A stretch of DNA of 64,000 nucleotides from Candidatus Flexifilum breve. GTDB lineage: Bacteria; Chloroflexota; Anaerolineae; Aggregatilineales; Phototrophicaceae. Below, piece after piece: positions 32,245 to 41,436 of the stretch (position 1 is the first letter of the stretch; the number at the start of each line of letters is the position of its first letter). The notes under the pieces were generated by a model. It was not told the DNA's origin. It did not search any database and was given only the letters and a program-made list of their open reading frames with translations. The stretch covers positions 620,001 through 684,000 of the forward strand of contig JADKGC010000001.1 of the NCBI GenBank assembly GCA_016717205.1, given 5' to 3'. The translations under genes and the position numbers were made by a program.

Positions 32245-33734
32245 TCTTCACCTTCGATCAGTACGGTTTCGATGTAGGTGGTGGGCTGCATCACCGTCTC
32301 GGCGGCCTGCGCCGACAGGCGATAGATGGGTTCAGCGAGCAGCCCGACACTGACAATCAGCACGACCAGCAGCGCGGCGGGGAACATCAGACTACGTCGA
32401 TCCTCCCACGTGAGCATGGCGGCGACCCGTCCGGGTGCAGGCGGTGTCCAGAAGGCTTCGTTCCAGATTTTGACCATTGAATACAGCGTCAGCAGACTCA
32501 CGCCGAGCGCCACCGCCACCACCAGATATTGTCCGGCTTCTAAGCCGGCGCGGATGAGGAGCAGCTTCGCCCAGAAGCCGGAAAATGGCGGCAGTCCGGC
32601 AAGTGAAAACGCCGCCACGATGAACAGGAGCGCAACGCCGGGATGCATAGCGCGGAGGCCGCCCAGCTTTTTGAGGTCATAGCTGCCCTGTGCTTCATGC
32701 GCGATGCCGCTGATAAAGAACAGCGCCGTTTTCGCCAGAATCACGTGAATCATGAAGAAGACCGCCCCGGTTAGTCCGGCTTCGGTGAGCAGCGCCGTCC
32801 CCATCAGCAAATACCCGATCTGGCTGACGATGTGGAAGGAGAGCAAGCGCCGCAAATCCATCTGCGCGACCGCGCCGAGCACGCCGGTCACCATGGTGAG
32901 CATGGCCAGCGCGAACAGCAGCGGTTGCAGCGTCGTGAGTTCGTTCGGAAACACCATGACCAGCACGCGCCACATGGAATAAATGCCGACCTTGGTCAGC
33001 AAACCGCCGAACAGTGCCGTGATTGCAATGGGCGGCGTGTGATAAGACGCGGGCAACCAGAAAAACAGCGGAAAGATCGCCGCTTTGATGCCAAACGCGA
33101 CCAGAAATAAGCCCGCCAGCACCGTGGTGATGCCGGGCGCAGGCGCGTCTGCCAGACACTGCGCCAGATCGGCCAAATTGAGCGTGCCCGCAACCGCATA
33201 AGTCAACCCGATGGCGATTAGGAAGAGGGTCGAGCCGACCACGTTCAGAATGACGTACTTCAGCCCACCTTCCAACTGACCGCGTTCGCCGCCGAGCGTG
33301 AGCAACACAAATGACGCCATCAACATGATCTCGAAGGCAACATACAACGTAAACAGATCGCCCGTCAGAAACGCGAGGTTGATACCGAGCAGCAGACACC
33401 CGAGGAGCGGATAGTACGTGAATCGTTCCCGGTTCGTGTCGATAGCGGCGCGCGAATACATCACGACCGCGAACACGATAACTGCCGCGATGGTGAGCAT
33501 GATCGCGCTCAACGCGTCAACGACCAGTGTGATGCCGTAAGGCGCCGGATGTCCGCCCATTTGCGACACCTGAATCTGCCCGGTTTCGGTGACAATGAGC
33601 AGCGCGATGCACGCCAACAGATTCGCAAAGGCGCCGATCTGCGCGAGACGGCGGCGGAAATTACGAAACCGCGCCAAAGCGGTGAGCGCCATCAAGAGCG
33701 GGATGATCAGGGGGAGGACGATATATGGCTGCAT
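32241..33734 (-). CDS. mrpD: Na+/H+ antiporter subunit MrpD
   Basis: The 497-residue protein has 14 predicted helices and is related to complex I NuoN/NuoM. Proton-path features include the Glu in YVAFEIMLMASFVLLTL, the Lys in GGLLTKVGIYSMWR and the Lys in AGLPPFSGFWAKLLLI. It starts 1 nt before mrpC ends its reading region and overlaps mrpE by 4 nt. In Mrp complexes MrpD is one of the two large proton- or cation-conducting subunits. Confidence 0.93.
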   Translation of the reverse strand: MQPYIVLPLIIPLLMALTALARFRNFRRRLAQIGAFANLLACIALLIVTETGQIQVSQMGGHPAPYGITLVVDALSAIMLTIAAVIVFAVVMYSRAAIDTNRERFTYYPLLGCLLLGINLAFLTGDLFTLYVAFEIMLMASFVLLTLGGERGQLEGGLKYVILNVVGSTLFLIAIGLTYAVAGTLNLADLAQCLADAPAPGITTVLAGLFLVAFGIKAAIFPLFFWLPASYHTPPIAITALFGGLLTKVGIYSMWRVLVMVFPNELTTLQPLLFALAMLTMVTGVLGAVAQMDLRRLLSFHIVSQIGYLLMGTALLTEAGLTGAVFFMIHVILAKTALFFISGIAHEAQGSYDLKKLGGLRAMHPGVALLFIVAAFSLAGLPPFSGFWAKLLLIRAGLEAGQYLVVAVALGVSLLTLYSMVKIWNEAFWTPPAPGRVAAMLTWEDRRSLMFPAALLVVLIVSVGLLAEPIYRLSAQAAETVMQPTTYIETVLIEGEE

Positions 33735-33735
33735 G

Positions 33736-34080
33736 CTAAAGCTCCCCGTCTGTGTGCTGTAACGCGTTGATGTTATCCGTCATGGCCGCTTGACTCGCGC
33801 GGTAGGCCAGCGCCAGTGAAAAGGCCAGCATCCCAAAGCTGATCACAATCGCGGTCAGGATCAGCGCTTGTGGCAGCGGATCAGCCATCTGGTCTTCTGG
33901 AACAGCGTCGATGATGGGCGCGGCCCGTCGGCGCAAATCCCCCAGCGAGAAAATCAACAGGTTGACGGCATAGGTCAAGAGCGACAGACCTATGATCAGG
34001 CGCACCACACTGCGACGCAGCATCAGATACACACCGCACGCAAAAATAACCCCAGCCGTGATAGCAAAGAGCAGCAGCAT
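33736..34080 (-). CDS. mrpC: Na+/H+ antiporter subunit MrpC
   Basis: The 114-residue NuoK-like protein has three helices, with CGVYLMLRRSVVRLIIGLSL near the N-terminus and DPLPQALILTAIVISFGMLA, the latter the most conserved stretch of MrpC proteins. Its ATG overlaps the mrpB stop. It forms part of the NuoK/NuoJ-like small-subunit module of the antiporter. Confidence 0.93.
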   Translation of the reverse strand: MLLLFAITAGVIFACGVYLMLRRSVVRLIIGLSLLTYAVNLLIFSLGDLRRRAAPIIDAVPEDQMADPLPQALILTAIVISFGMLAFSLALAYRASQAAMTDNINALQHTDGEL

Positions 34081-34514
34081 CAGTGATCCTCCCGTTCGCC
34101 TTCTTCGGCCATATTCATCACGATGGACGACGTGACGCTGAATACCACGATATACACGCCAATATCAAACAGCAGCGGCGTACTGATTTCGATCCGCCCG
34201 ATGCCCTGGATGAACGGCGCCCACCAGAATGCATCCTGAAAGGCAACGCCCCGCACTAAACCGATCACGCCCGCACCGAGCGCGATGGCCAGTCCATAAA
34301 ACATAGCGCGCAGAAAATCGATGCGCAGACGCTGCCGCACTTCATCCGCGCCATAAGCGAGCGTCATCAGCACAATGCTGCCCGCGCCGACGAGACCGCC
34401 CACGAAACCGCCGCCCGGCTCGTTGTGCCCGCGCAGCAGTAAAAACAGCGAAAACAGGATGAGCACGGGCATCATCATCCGCGCGAGAAAGCGTAAGAAC
34501 AGGGACTGCGTCAT
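34080..34514 (-). CDS. mrpB: Na+/H+ antiporter subunit MrpB
   Basis: The 144-residue MnhB-family protein has four helices and the signature RGHNEPGGGFVGGLVGAGSI. RIEISTPLLFDIGVYIVVFS near the C-terminus is also typical. It overlaps the 3' end of mrpA by 4 nt. In some organisms this domain is fused to MrpA, but here it is separate. Confidence 0.93.
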   Translation of the reverse strand: MTQSLFLRFLARMMMPVLILFSLFLLLRGHNEPGGGFVGGLVGAGSIVLMTLAYGADEVRQRLRIDFLRAMFYGLAIALGAGVIGLVRGVAFQDAFWWAPFIQGIGRIEISTPLLFDIGVYIVVFSVTSSIVMNMAEEGEREDH

Positions 34515-36892
34515 GGCTGTTCCACCTCCAGATTGACATCTGCTTCCACGGGGAGTGTGATGCTCGTCTCCGGATCGGGCGGCAGGTGCAGACCACGAGG
34601 CTGCCCTGAGGGGCGCAGCCGCAGCAGCGCGGTCACGCCAATGGCAGCAATGATGAGCACGAGGATTTCGCCTTGCGTATCCAGAGCGCGGAAATCCACC
34701 AGAATCACATTGACGACGTTATGCCCATGTCCCACCTCATACGCATTTTCCACGTAGTACCCGCTAATCGACTCGGCAATCGGGTTGGCCGCTGCCGCCA
34801 GAATCAGCAGGGTGACCACGACGCCGCTGGCGGCGGCAAACGTAATATCGAAGAACCGGGTGCGGCGCGGTATCTGCATGTTGAAGGCATTTGGCAGGAA
34901 ATGGAATGCCAGCACGAACAACACCAGCGTGACCACCTCGATCATGAGCTGCGTGAAAGCGAGATCGGGCGCGCCGAACAAAGCGAACAGCAAGGAGAGG
35001 AGTGCGCCTTCGATCCCTAGAATCGCAATTGCGCCCAAGCGCGTAGGCACGATCACGCCCGTAATCGCGCCCGCCATCAGCAGCACGCAGATCACACCCG
35101 CCAGCGGATCCAACCCGCCGAGAGTTTCAGTATTTGTCAGGTTCACCTGTCCCAACAGCAGCAGCGCGGCGGTCAAGCTGATGGCCGAGCCTAAGACGAC
35201 CAGCAGATAGAAGTGCAGCCGACCGTTTTGCAACCGCATGGTTAGCCAAGCCGCGCCGTCAGGCAGCGCGCGGTAGAACAGCCATTGATACACCCCGATC
35301 GTATCGAACGAAGGCAGGCGCGTCAGCAAACGGATCACCCGCCCCCGCAGCAGGAACAGGCCGACGCCTAGCGTAATCGAGATCGCGCTCATGATGAGCG
35401 GGGTTGTGATCCCTTCAAACAGATGCAGATGGATTTCCGCAGGCGCGCCGCGCATGACCGCGACCACTCGTCCGAGCAGTGGATCGAGCGTCAACGGGAG
35501 CGCGAGCGGCAGCCCGAGTGTCAGCGTGCCGAGCACCAGCGCGCCGATCCACATCAGCGGACTGACTTCATGGGGATGATGGTGGACATCTGCTGGCGCG
35601 GGACGAACGAAGGTATCCCACAGGAAGCGCAGCGCAACAGTGACCGTGAGCGCCGAACCGAGCACCGCGGCGATCGGGAAAATGATCAGAAACGCGTCCG
35701 GCTGACCATCATACACGGAAGCGGCCTTAAGCAGTTCTTTCGACAGGAAACCGAGCAGCGGCGGAATTCCCGCCATGCTGACGACCGCGATCAGCGCACC
35801 CGCGAACGTGAACGGCATGACTCGCGCTAGGCCACCCAACTGGCGGATATCGCGCGTGCCCACACCGTGATCCACGCTGCCGGCTGTGAGGAACAGCGCC
35901 GCTTTGTAGAGGGCGTGCGCCAGCACACCAACGCCAAACGCGACCGCCGCATATTCACTGTTGGAGCTTTGTACCGCGACCAGCGCGCCCAACCAGCTCA
36001 CTGTGCTGTACGCGAGAATCGCTTTGAGGTCAGTTTGGCGCAAGGCGATCACACCGCCATAGAGAAAAGTGATCAGCCCGACGATGAGCGTGATTCCGTC
36101 CCAAGTCGGCGTGTCGTTGAGCAGACCGCCGAGGCGCGCCAGTAAAAACACGCCCGCCTTGACCATCGTCGCGGAATGCAGGTAAGTGCTGGCGGGGGTG
36201 GGCGCGGCCATCGCGCCGGGCAACCAGAAGTGAAACGGATACTGTGCGCTCTTAGTGAACGCTCCGACGAATATCAGCAGCAGCGCCGGGATATAGAGCG
36301 CGTGCGCCTGAATCGCGTCCCGCTGATTCAACAGTTCCGCGAGTTCAAAGCTGCCGCCGATCAGACCCAGCAGCAGGAAACCCGCCATCAGCGCAAGTCC
36401 GCCCCCGCCCGTGACGATCAAGGCCCGTCGCGCCCCGCTGCGCGCAGCTTCATCGTCGTGATTGAAGCCGATCAGCAGGTACGATGTCAGGCTGGTGATC
36501 TCCCAGAAGATGAACAACAGGAGTAAATTCGCGCTGGTGACAACGCCCAGCATCGCCGTCATAAAGATCAGCGTGTAGCGGCTGAAGCGGGCGTACTCGG
36601 AAACGTCTTCGAAGTAGCCAGCGGAATACAGCAGCACTAATGTGCCAATCCCGCTGATGATCAGGCTGAACAGCAGCGCGAGGCCATCGAGCTGAAAGCT
36701 CAGATTAACGCCTAAGGAGGGCACCCACGGAATGATAACCGACTGCGTTGTCTCAACCGCCAGTTGGGCGAGAAAATACAGAAATAAGCCTCCGGGGACC
36801 AGCGCCGCCCAGAGTGGCCGTTTACGCAGCGGCGTTAGCAGAAGCAACGCCGCTAGTGCAGGGACTAATACAGCAGCGATCAGCGACCCCAC
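34511..36892 (-). CDS. mrpA: Na+/H+ antiporter subunit MrpA
   Basis: The 793-residue product joins a NuoL-like core (about 1-500; NLLLLFIFWEITSLTSYLLI, FHFWLPGAMAAPTPASTYLH, AGIPPLLGFLSKELLKA) to a DUF4040/MbhD-like segment (about 600-690; GALLSLLFALFGAPDLAFTQ, LMIEVVTLVLF) and an MbhE-like tail. Conserved Glu and Lys of the proton path are visible. It is the first gene of the operon. The start is GTG at 36892 with AAAGAG just upstream. The whole complex exports Na+ (and possibly K+ or Ca2+) in exchange for protons, supporting alkaline and salt tolerance. Confidence 0.93.
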   Translation of the reverse strand: MGSLIAAVLVPALAALLLLTPLRKRPLWAALVPGGLFLYFLAQLAVETTQSVIIPWVPSLGVNLSFQLDGLALLFSLIISGIGTLVLLYSAGYFEDVSEYARFSRYTLIFMTAMLGVVTSANLLLLFIFWEITSLTSYLLIGFNHDDEAARSGARRALIVTGGGGLALMAGFLLLGLIGGSFELAELLNQRDAIQAHALYIPALLLIFVGAFTKSAQYPFHFWLPGAMAAPTPASTYLHSATMVKAGVFLLARLGGLLNDTPTWDGITLIVGLITFLYGGVIALRQTDLKAILAYSTVSWLGALVAVQSSNSEYAAVAFGVGVLAHALYKAALFLTAGSVDHGVGTRDIRQLGGLARVMPFTFAGALIAVVSMAGIPPLLGFLSKELLKAASVYDGQPDAFLIIFPIAAVLGSALTVTVALRFLWDTFVRPAPADVHHHPHEVSPLMWIGALVLGTLTLGLPLALPLTLDPLLGRVVAVMRGAPAEIHLHLFEGITTPLIMSAISITLGVGLFLLRGRVIRLLTRLPSFDTIGVYQWLFYRALPDGAAWLTMRLQNGRLHFYLLVVLGSAISLTAALLLLGQVNLTNTETLGGLDPLAGVICVLLMAGAITGVIVPTRLGAIAILGIEGALLSLLFALFGAPDLAFTQLMIEVVTLVLFVLAFHFLPNAFNMQIPRRTRFFDITFAAASGVVVTLLILAAAANPIAESISGYYVENAYEVGHGHNVVNVILVDFRALDTQGEILVLIIAAIGVTALLRLRPSGQPRGLHLPPDPETSITLPVEADVNLEVEQP

Positions 36893-36962
36893 CTCTCTTT
36901 CACCTTGTGAATGATACCGTTTGTTTGTTACGCTGGAAGAAAAGAAGATCTCTTTGAGAGAA

Positions 36963-36991
36963 ATTATAAACGAAAGCTTTGTGTTTCTCCA
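36963..36991 (-). promoter_or_regulatory. promoter of the mrp operon
   Basis: On the minus strand TGGAGA (36991-36986), a 17-nt spacer and a perfect TATAAT (36968-36963) precede the mrpA GTG by about 70 nt. The remaining 36993-37141, shared with the divergent LysR gene, has no other clear signal. Confidence 0.5.
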
Positions 36992-37141
36992 TGAAAGACG
37001 GATTAAACTCGAATTGGGCTGAAAAACGCCAATACCGTCGACTTAACGAACGGCGCTGACAGCGGCTTTGCCTGTGGTGGTAGAGGTGAAGCAAACTCAA
37101 TCGTGCCGTACAGCTTGAATCCTCAGCGAAAGCGCAGTCCT

Positions 37142-37729
37142 ATGAACCTCAACCAGTTGGAAGTCTTGGTGGCGATTGTCGATACCGGCAATCTGACAAG
37201 TGCAGGGGAGGTTGTCGGGTTGACCCAGTCCGCCGTCAGCTACTCGTTGAGCCGTCTGGAGGCTGAGCTCGGCGTCACCCTGCTCGAACGCGGGCGGCAA
37301 GGGATCGCGCTGACGCGAGTCGGCCACGAGGTGGTGCAACATGCCCGCGCAATTCTGAACCAGACAGAAGCGATCCGGCAGAAAGCCGCGCGCGAACGAG
37401 GCTTGACCGTTGGAAAACTGCGCTTTGGATGTGTCAGCACAGTCCCTAGCCGCCTGCTAACGGGGATCCTCCGTGATTTTCAGCAAAAATACCCTGATAT
37501 CGACGTGGTGTTGTTTGAGGGCACGCCGCGTGAGCTGGTCGACTGGCTGGAGAATGGCGTCATTGATATCGCCACGGTGACGCGGCCTGAGGGCTTCGCG
37601 CTCTCAATCCCCTTTGTCCAAGCGGAGATTACCGTTATCGTACCGGCCAACCATCGCCTAGCCCATGAGACCGCCATTCCGCTGGAGAGCCTAACCAATG
37701 AAACCTTCATTTTTTGCGATGGTCCGTGA
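37142..37729 (+). pseudogene. LysR-family regulator, N-terminal part (broken)
   Basis: 195 residues encode a LysR helix-turn-helix (MNLNQLEVLVAIVDTGNLTS, LTQSAVSYSLSRLEAELGVT) and the first subdomain of the effector domain (RLLTGILRDFQQKYPDIDVV). The frame stops at 37729, just after ETFIFCDG, where homologues run on for about 100 residues. Continuation is in another frame from about 37705. The gap between the pieces is too short for the expected sequence, so about 25-30 codons seem deleted along with a frame change. It is divergent from the mrp operon and precedes an RdhA-like gene. Its former target could be either. Confidence 0.72.
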
Positions 37730-37925
37730 AAAGATGGGGGTCGCGCTGGTGTTAAAGATGCTGCTTGATACGGACACGCCCGGGATAGTCGCCCTGCCAT
37801 TAGCCCCAAGACAATTTACCGATATCTACTTGGCCTCGAATCTCAAAGCACCCGCCGCCGAAGCGTTTTTGGAAAGTTGTGCCCGTTGGGCCAAAGCGCA
37901 CGGATTTACTCGCGACACTGCATGA
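37698..37925 (+). pseudogene. LysR-family regulator, C-terminal fragment
   Basis: After about 37715 this frame reads AMVREKMGVALVLKMLL and IVALPLAPRQFTDIYLAS, the usual last third of LysR effector domains (MVREGLGV-ALLP...). It overlaps the end of the upstream piece and has no start of its own. Together the fragments give about 265 residues against the normal 295. Confidence 0.65.
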
Positions 37926-38005
37926 ATTCTATTCATATAGAGTAGCAGCAATTTGATTAGGTTTCATGTAAACACTGGAGTATGCTGACTCAAAAAGGAG
38001 TCAGT

Positions 38006-39028
38006 ATGTTCAAGCAGATGTTCAACATGATCATACGCGGCGGTGGCAGCGAACAAAACGCGCCCTCACTCGACCGCTTGCTCGAAGGCATGGACAAGCA
38101 CCTAGAGAATTTCGACACGCTCATTCAACCAGCACCGGAATCCAAACCACGTACACCGTTTGATGCGCATCTACCCAAAGAGCAGATGTCGCTGGCAAAT
38201 CTTAATCCGCGCCAGAAGCTGCGGGTGATCCCGAAAGCCTTACCTCTGATCTTCAATATGCAGCGGGCAGCACGCATGTACGACGGCAAATTTCGAGCCG
38301 CTCGCAGTGAGGTGACTCCTGACGTGCTGGCACAACTCGAAGCCCTGGCCTTCAAAGCCGGCGTGAAAGATATCAAATACGTCAAAGTGCCACGGAATGC
38401 GATCTTCCAGGGCAAAGGCATTCCCTGTGAGTATGCCATTGTCTACACGGTCGAAATGGACAAAGCGCCGATCTCGACCTCACCGAGCTTCGAATCACAG
38501 CTCGAAGTGATGCGCGGTTACAAGAACATGGCCGTCATCGGCACCAAGCTCGCTCGGTTTCTGCAGCATCAGGGTTTTGCCGCCTATCCCGGCACCGCGC
38601 TCGGTGGTCTGACTGACTATGTGCATCTGGGAGAACTGGCCGGTCTCGGGGCGATTGGTTATCACGGGTTGCTGATAACGCCGGGACAGGGGGCACGCTT
38701 GCGCATCAACACCATTTACACCAATATCAGCAATCTACCGATCACGACCACTAACGAGCATGGGTGGGTGCGTGATTTTTGCGCCATGTGTCGCAAGTGC
38801 GTGCGCAGCTGCCCCGTAGACGCCATCTATGATCAACCGCAGCCACGCGGCGACGGCGGCATGCAGTGTATTGAGCACCGTACCTGTCGCGAATATTTCA
38901 CACAGCACTATGGCTGCGCGGTCTGTCTGGCCGTTTGCCCCTTTAGCCAGGTGGGTTATGACGCGGTCAAAACGCGCTTCAAGGGCAATCTGACCGCACC
39001 TAAATTTCAAATTCCCACAACGACTTAA
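38006..39028 (+). CDS. cytoplasmic RdhA-like iron-sulfur protein
   Basis: The 340-residue protein resembles the C-terminal two thirds of reductive dehalogenases (LGELAGLGAIGYHGLLITPG, then a two-cluster ferredoxin-like domain). Cys motifs CAMCRKCVRSCP and YGCAVCLAVCPF can bind two [4Fe-4S] clusters. It has no twin-arginine signal or membrane helix, unlike the two RdhA proteins at 45763 and 47937, so it should act in the cytoplasm. A corrinoid-dependent catabolic dehalogenase or a QueG-like reductase role is possible. I cannot confirm the cobalamin-binding residues. The ATG at 38006 is supported by AAGGAG 5 nt upstream. Confidence 0.75.
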   Translation: MFKQMFNMIIRGGGSEQNAPSLDRLLEGMDKHLENFDTLIQPAPESKPRTPFDAHLPKEQMSLANLNPRQKLRVIPKALPLIFNMQRAARMYDGKFRAARSEVTPDVLAQLEALAFKAGVKDIKYVKVPRNAIFQGKGIPCEYAIVYTVEMDKAPISTSPSFESQLEVMRGYKNMAVIGTKLARFLQHQGFAAYPGTALGGLTDYVHLGELAGLGAIGYHGLLITPGQGARLRINTIYTNISNLPITTTNEHGWVRDFCAMCRKCVRSCPVDAIYDQPQPRGDGGMQCIEHRTCREYFTQHYGCAVCLAVCPFSQVGYDAVKTRFKGNLTAPKFQIPTTT

Positions 39029-39233
39029 GCCTACCTGTCCCGATTTTTAGGATCACTGTATTACGCACAGATAAGAAACATCCGATTGCAACCTCTCGCT
39101 GTTCGAAGCGTATACCATCGAAAATCTGAAGTTGACCAACCAACGCGTTCTGTCTGGACTCGATGTTGCCGTCAAGTTGGTTTGATTTTCGTGACTGTTG
39201 CTTCGCGCTCTTCAGTTTAGCGCCGTGTCTGTG
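39029..39233. other. non-coding gap between convergent genes
   Basis: This 205-bp stretch between the RdhA-like gene and the corrinoid ABC ATPase gene shows no gene, repeat or obvious terminator. Confidence 0.45.
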
Positions 39234-40247
39234 TCACTGGTTCTGACGCAGCGCTTCCAGCACAGCGCGCAGCGAGTCACAGTCGATACATCGATTGCTC
39301 TGCTTGACCTGCCAGCCGGGTGTTCCCGTACTTTCCACATGAATGGTCGGCAAATGCGGTGCCGGTTGATCAACCACGTCGTAACCCTCCCGCTCCAGCG
39401 CGCGTTTGGTCCAGACATAGGGCGCGCCCGCGCCTGCAAGGACAACCTGCGCTGATGACCGGGCGATCGGCTGAAACGTGCCTGTCAGTAGATCAAACCC
39501 GGCAGTCGTACTGCGAAAGGCGGCCTCAAACGCGCCGTTCAGCACGAGATCTTCAGGCAGACCGACCTGAATTCTTCCGGTGTAAGGCAGCAGCCAGATT
39601 TGATCGGCACAGCGCAGTGCCAGGTCGAGATCATGCGTGGAGAGCACTACCCCACAGCCCGTGCGCCGCGCGAGGTCGCGCAGCAGCAGCATACACTCGA
39701 CCCGGCGCGGCAAATCGAGAAAGGCGGTCGGTTCGTCGAGGATGAGCAAATCGGGTTCCTGCGCCAAGGCACGGGCGATCATAATGCGCTGGCGTTCGCC
39801 GTCGCTCATATGCTGCACCGGGCGCTCCGCCAGACTCTCCGCGCCCACTAGTTCGATAGCGCGGCGCACCACTTGATGATCGTGTTCTGAGAGCTGCCCC
39901 AACCAGCCCGTGTACGGCGTGCGCCCGAGCGCGACCAGCGCATAGCCCGTGAACAAGCCGACTTCCATTTTCTGTGTCAGCACGACACTGAGACGGCGGG
40001 CGCGCTCGGCGGCGCTCAGGCGCTGCACGTCACTGCCGCCGATCAGTACGCGACCACTGAGCGGCTTCTGCATGCCCGCGATAGTGCGCAGCAACGTCGA
40101 CTTGCCCGCACCATTCGGCCCGATCAGGCAGGTGACGGTACCGGGATTGATGTTCGTCGAAAATGGCTGAACCACCGGACGGGCGGCTTTGCCCCGCTGG
40201 ACATAGCCCGCACTCAATTCCTCAAGCTGCAACAGGTGTTCGGTCAT
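39234..40247 (-). CDS. btuD: corrinoid (BtuD/FecE-type) ABC transporter ATPase
   Basis: The 337-residue ATPase carries Walker A GPNGAGKST (43-51), signature MSDGERQR in place of LSGGQ, Walker B LLILDEPTAF and the H-loop STHDLDLALR. The first 250 residues match BtuD/FecE proteins. The last 85 residues form an extra domain ending with SNRCIDCDSLRAVLEALRQN, which carries a Cys pair and is absent from standard BtuD. Its ATG overlaps the permease stop by 4 nt. A corrinoid substrate is inferred from the cobalamin riboswitch at the head of this operon. Confidence 0.85.
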   Translation of the reverse strand: MTEHLLQLEELSAGYVQRGKAARPVVQPFSTNINPGTVTCLIGPNGAGKSTLLRTIAGMQKPLSGRVLIGGSDVQRLSAAERARRLSVVLTQKMEVGLFTGYALVALGRTPYTGWLGQLSEHDHQVVRRAIELVGAESLAERPVQHMSDGERQRIMIARALAQEPDLLILDEPTAFLDLPRRVECMLLLRDLARRTGCGVVLSTHDLDLALRCADQIWLLPYTGRIQVGLPEDLVLNGAFEAAFRSTTAGFDLLTGTFQPIARSSAQVVLAGAGAPYVWTKRALEREGYDVVDQPAPHLPTIHVESTGTPGWQVKQSNRCIDCDSLRAVLEALRQNQ

Positions 40248-41341
40248 GCTGCCGCCTTCACACTATGCCGGCTGAGGATCACCCAGATAACCGCTGGCGC
40301 GCCGATCAGCGAGGTCACGGCGTTGAGCGGCAGTACCAGTGAACTGCCCGGCACATCTGCGATGATCGCCGCCAGCAGCGCGACCACGGCGCCGACGAGG
40401 ATTGTGAGCGGAATCAGCGCGCGGTGATCGGACGTATTGAACAGACTGCGGCAGAAGTGCGGCACAGCGATGCCGAGGAAACCAATCGGCCCGCAGAACG
40501 CGGTGATTGTTCCCGCGAGGACGGCGGAGGCCAAAATCAGGGCGAAGCGCACCCGGGGCAGATTCACGCCCATGCTCTCCGCGTAGGCTTCGCCAAGGAG
40601 CAGCGCATTGAGCGGCTTGCACAACAGAAAAGCCGCGCTCAGCCCACCGATGATGATGGGCGCGATAATGGTGAGTTGATCCCATGTCACGCCGCTGAAA
40701 CTGCCGAACGTCCAGTTGATGTACGCCTGAATGCGTTCCGGGATGCTCAGGTAGAGCAGCACGCTGACGACCGCGCTCGTCAGGTAGCCGAACAGCAACC
40801 CGATGATGAGCAGCGTCGTGCCGCCACTGACGCGCCGCGCGACCAGCAGAATGATCGCCATCACGCCGACCGAGCCGAAGCTGGCGGCGGCGGCGAGCGC
40901 CAGATCGCCGAACACGCCGAGTCCCGTCAGCAGCGTCGTCGTGACCGAACCAATCGTCAGCACGACCAGCGCGACGCCGAGACTCGCGCCGGAGCTGACG
41001 CCCAGCACAAACGGATCGGCGAGGGGGTTGCGGAAGAACGTCTGCATGAGCAGTCCGCTGACGCCGAGCGCCGCGCCCGCGAGGATGGCCGTGAGCGCCT
41101 GCGGCAGCCGGAAATCGCGGATGATGCTCGTCCACACGGCTTTACTTGCCTCGCCGCCCAGCAGCACGCGCAGCACCTCTTCCAGCGGGATCGTCACCGA
41201 ACCGAGCGCGAGGCTGACCAACAGTAGGCCGACCAACAGCGCGAGGAGTCCGCCGACCAGCAGCGTTTTTAAGCCGGGCAGCGCGACCGTTGGGCGGGTC
41301 GCGGGCGTGATCGTTGGGGTTGATAGGATGCGCTGTGCCAT
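40244..41341 (-). CDS. btuC: corrinoid (BtuC/FecD-type) ABC transporter permease
   Basis: The 365-residue FecCD-family permease has about ten helices. Diagnostic segments are LRDFRLPQALTAILAGAALG-like (RLPQALTAILAGAALGVSGL), RNPLADPFVLGVSSGASLG, GPIGFLGIAVPHFCRSL and ADVPGSSLVLPLNAVTSLIG. The ATG at 41341 is selected because GAGG lies 9 nt upstream. An earlier in-frame codon would add 13 residues without a ribosome site. It lies between the binding protein (96 nt upstream) and the ATPase (overlapping). Confidence 0.87.
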   Translation of the reverse strand: MAQRILSTPTITPATRPTVALPGLKTLLVGGLLALLVGLLLVSLALGSVTIPLEEVLRVLLGGEASKAVWTSIIRDFRLPQALTAILAGAALGVSGLLMQTFFRNPLADPFVLGVSSGASLGVALVVLTIGSVTTTLLTGLGVFGDLALAAAASFGSVGVMAIILLVARRVSGGTTLLIIGLLFGYLTSAVVSVLLYLSIPERIQAYINWTFGSFSGVTWDQLTIIAPIIIGGLSAAFLLCKPLNALLLGEAYAESMGVNLPRVRFALILASAVLAGTITAFCGPIGFLGIAVPHFCRSLFNTSDHRALIPLTILVGAVVALLAAIIADVPGSSLVLPLNAVTSLIGAPAVIWVILSRHSVKAAA

Positions 41342-41436
41342 AAGTTTTCCTCGCGAAAAGCGGTATTTACACCAAGACATGCTGTGAGTCGTTCGGGCGG
41401 GCGAAATACGTGCATCTCGCCCGCCCGTGTGCTTAC

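Noticed and set aside
31137..36892. Complex I or group-4 hydrogenase (Mbh) reading of the seven-gene operon
   Set aside because: The order A-B-C-D-E-F-G with separate E, F and G subunits and no hydrogenase or NuoB/C/D genes fits an Mrp antiporter.
40263..41135. 290-codon minus-strand frame overlapping the BtuC gene
   Set aside because: It is Arg/His-rich reading of the alternate frame of a clear FecCD permease.
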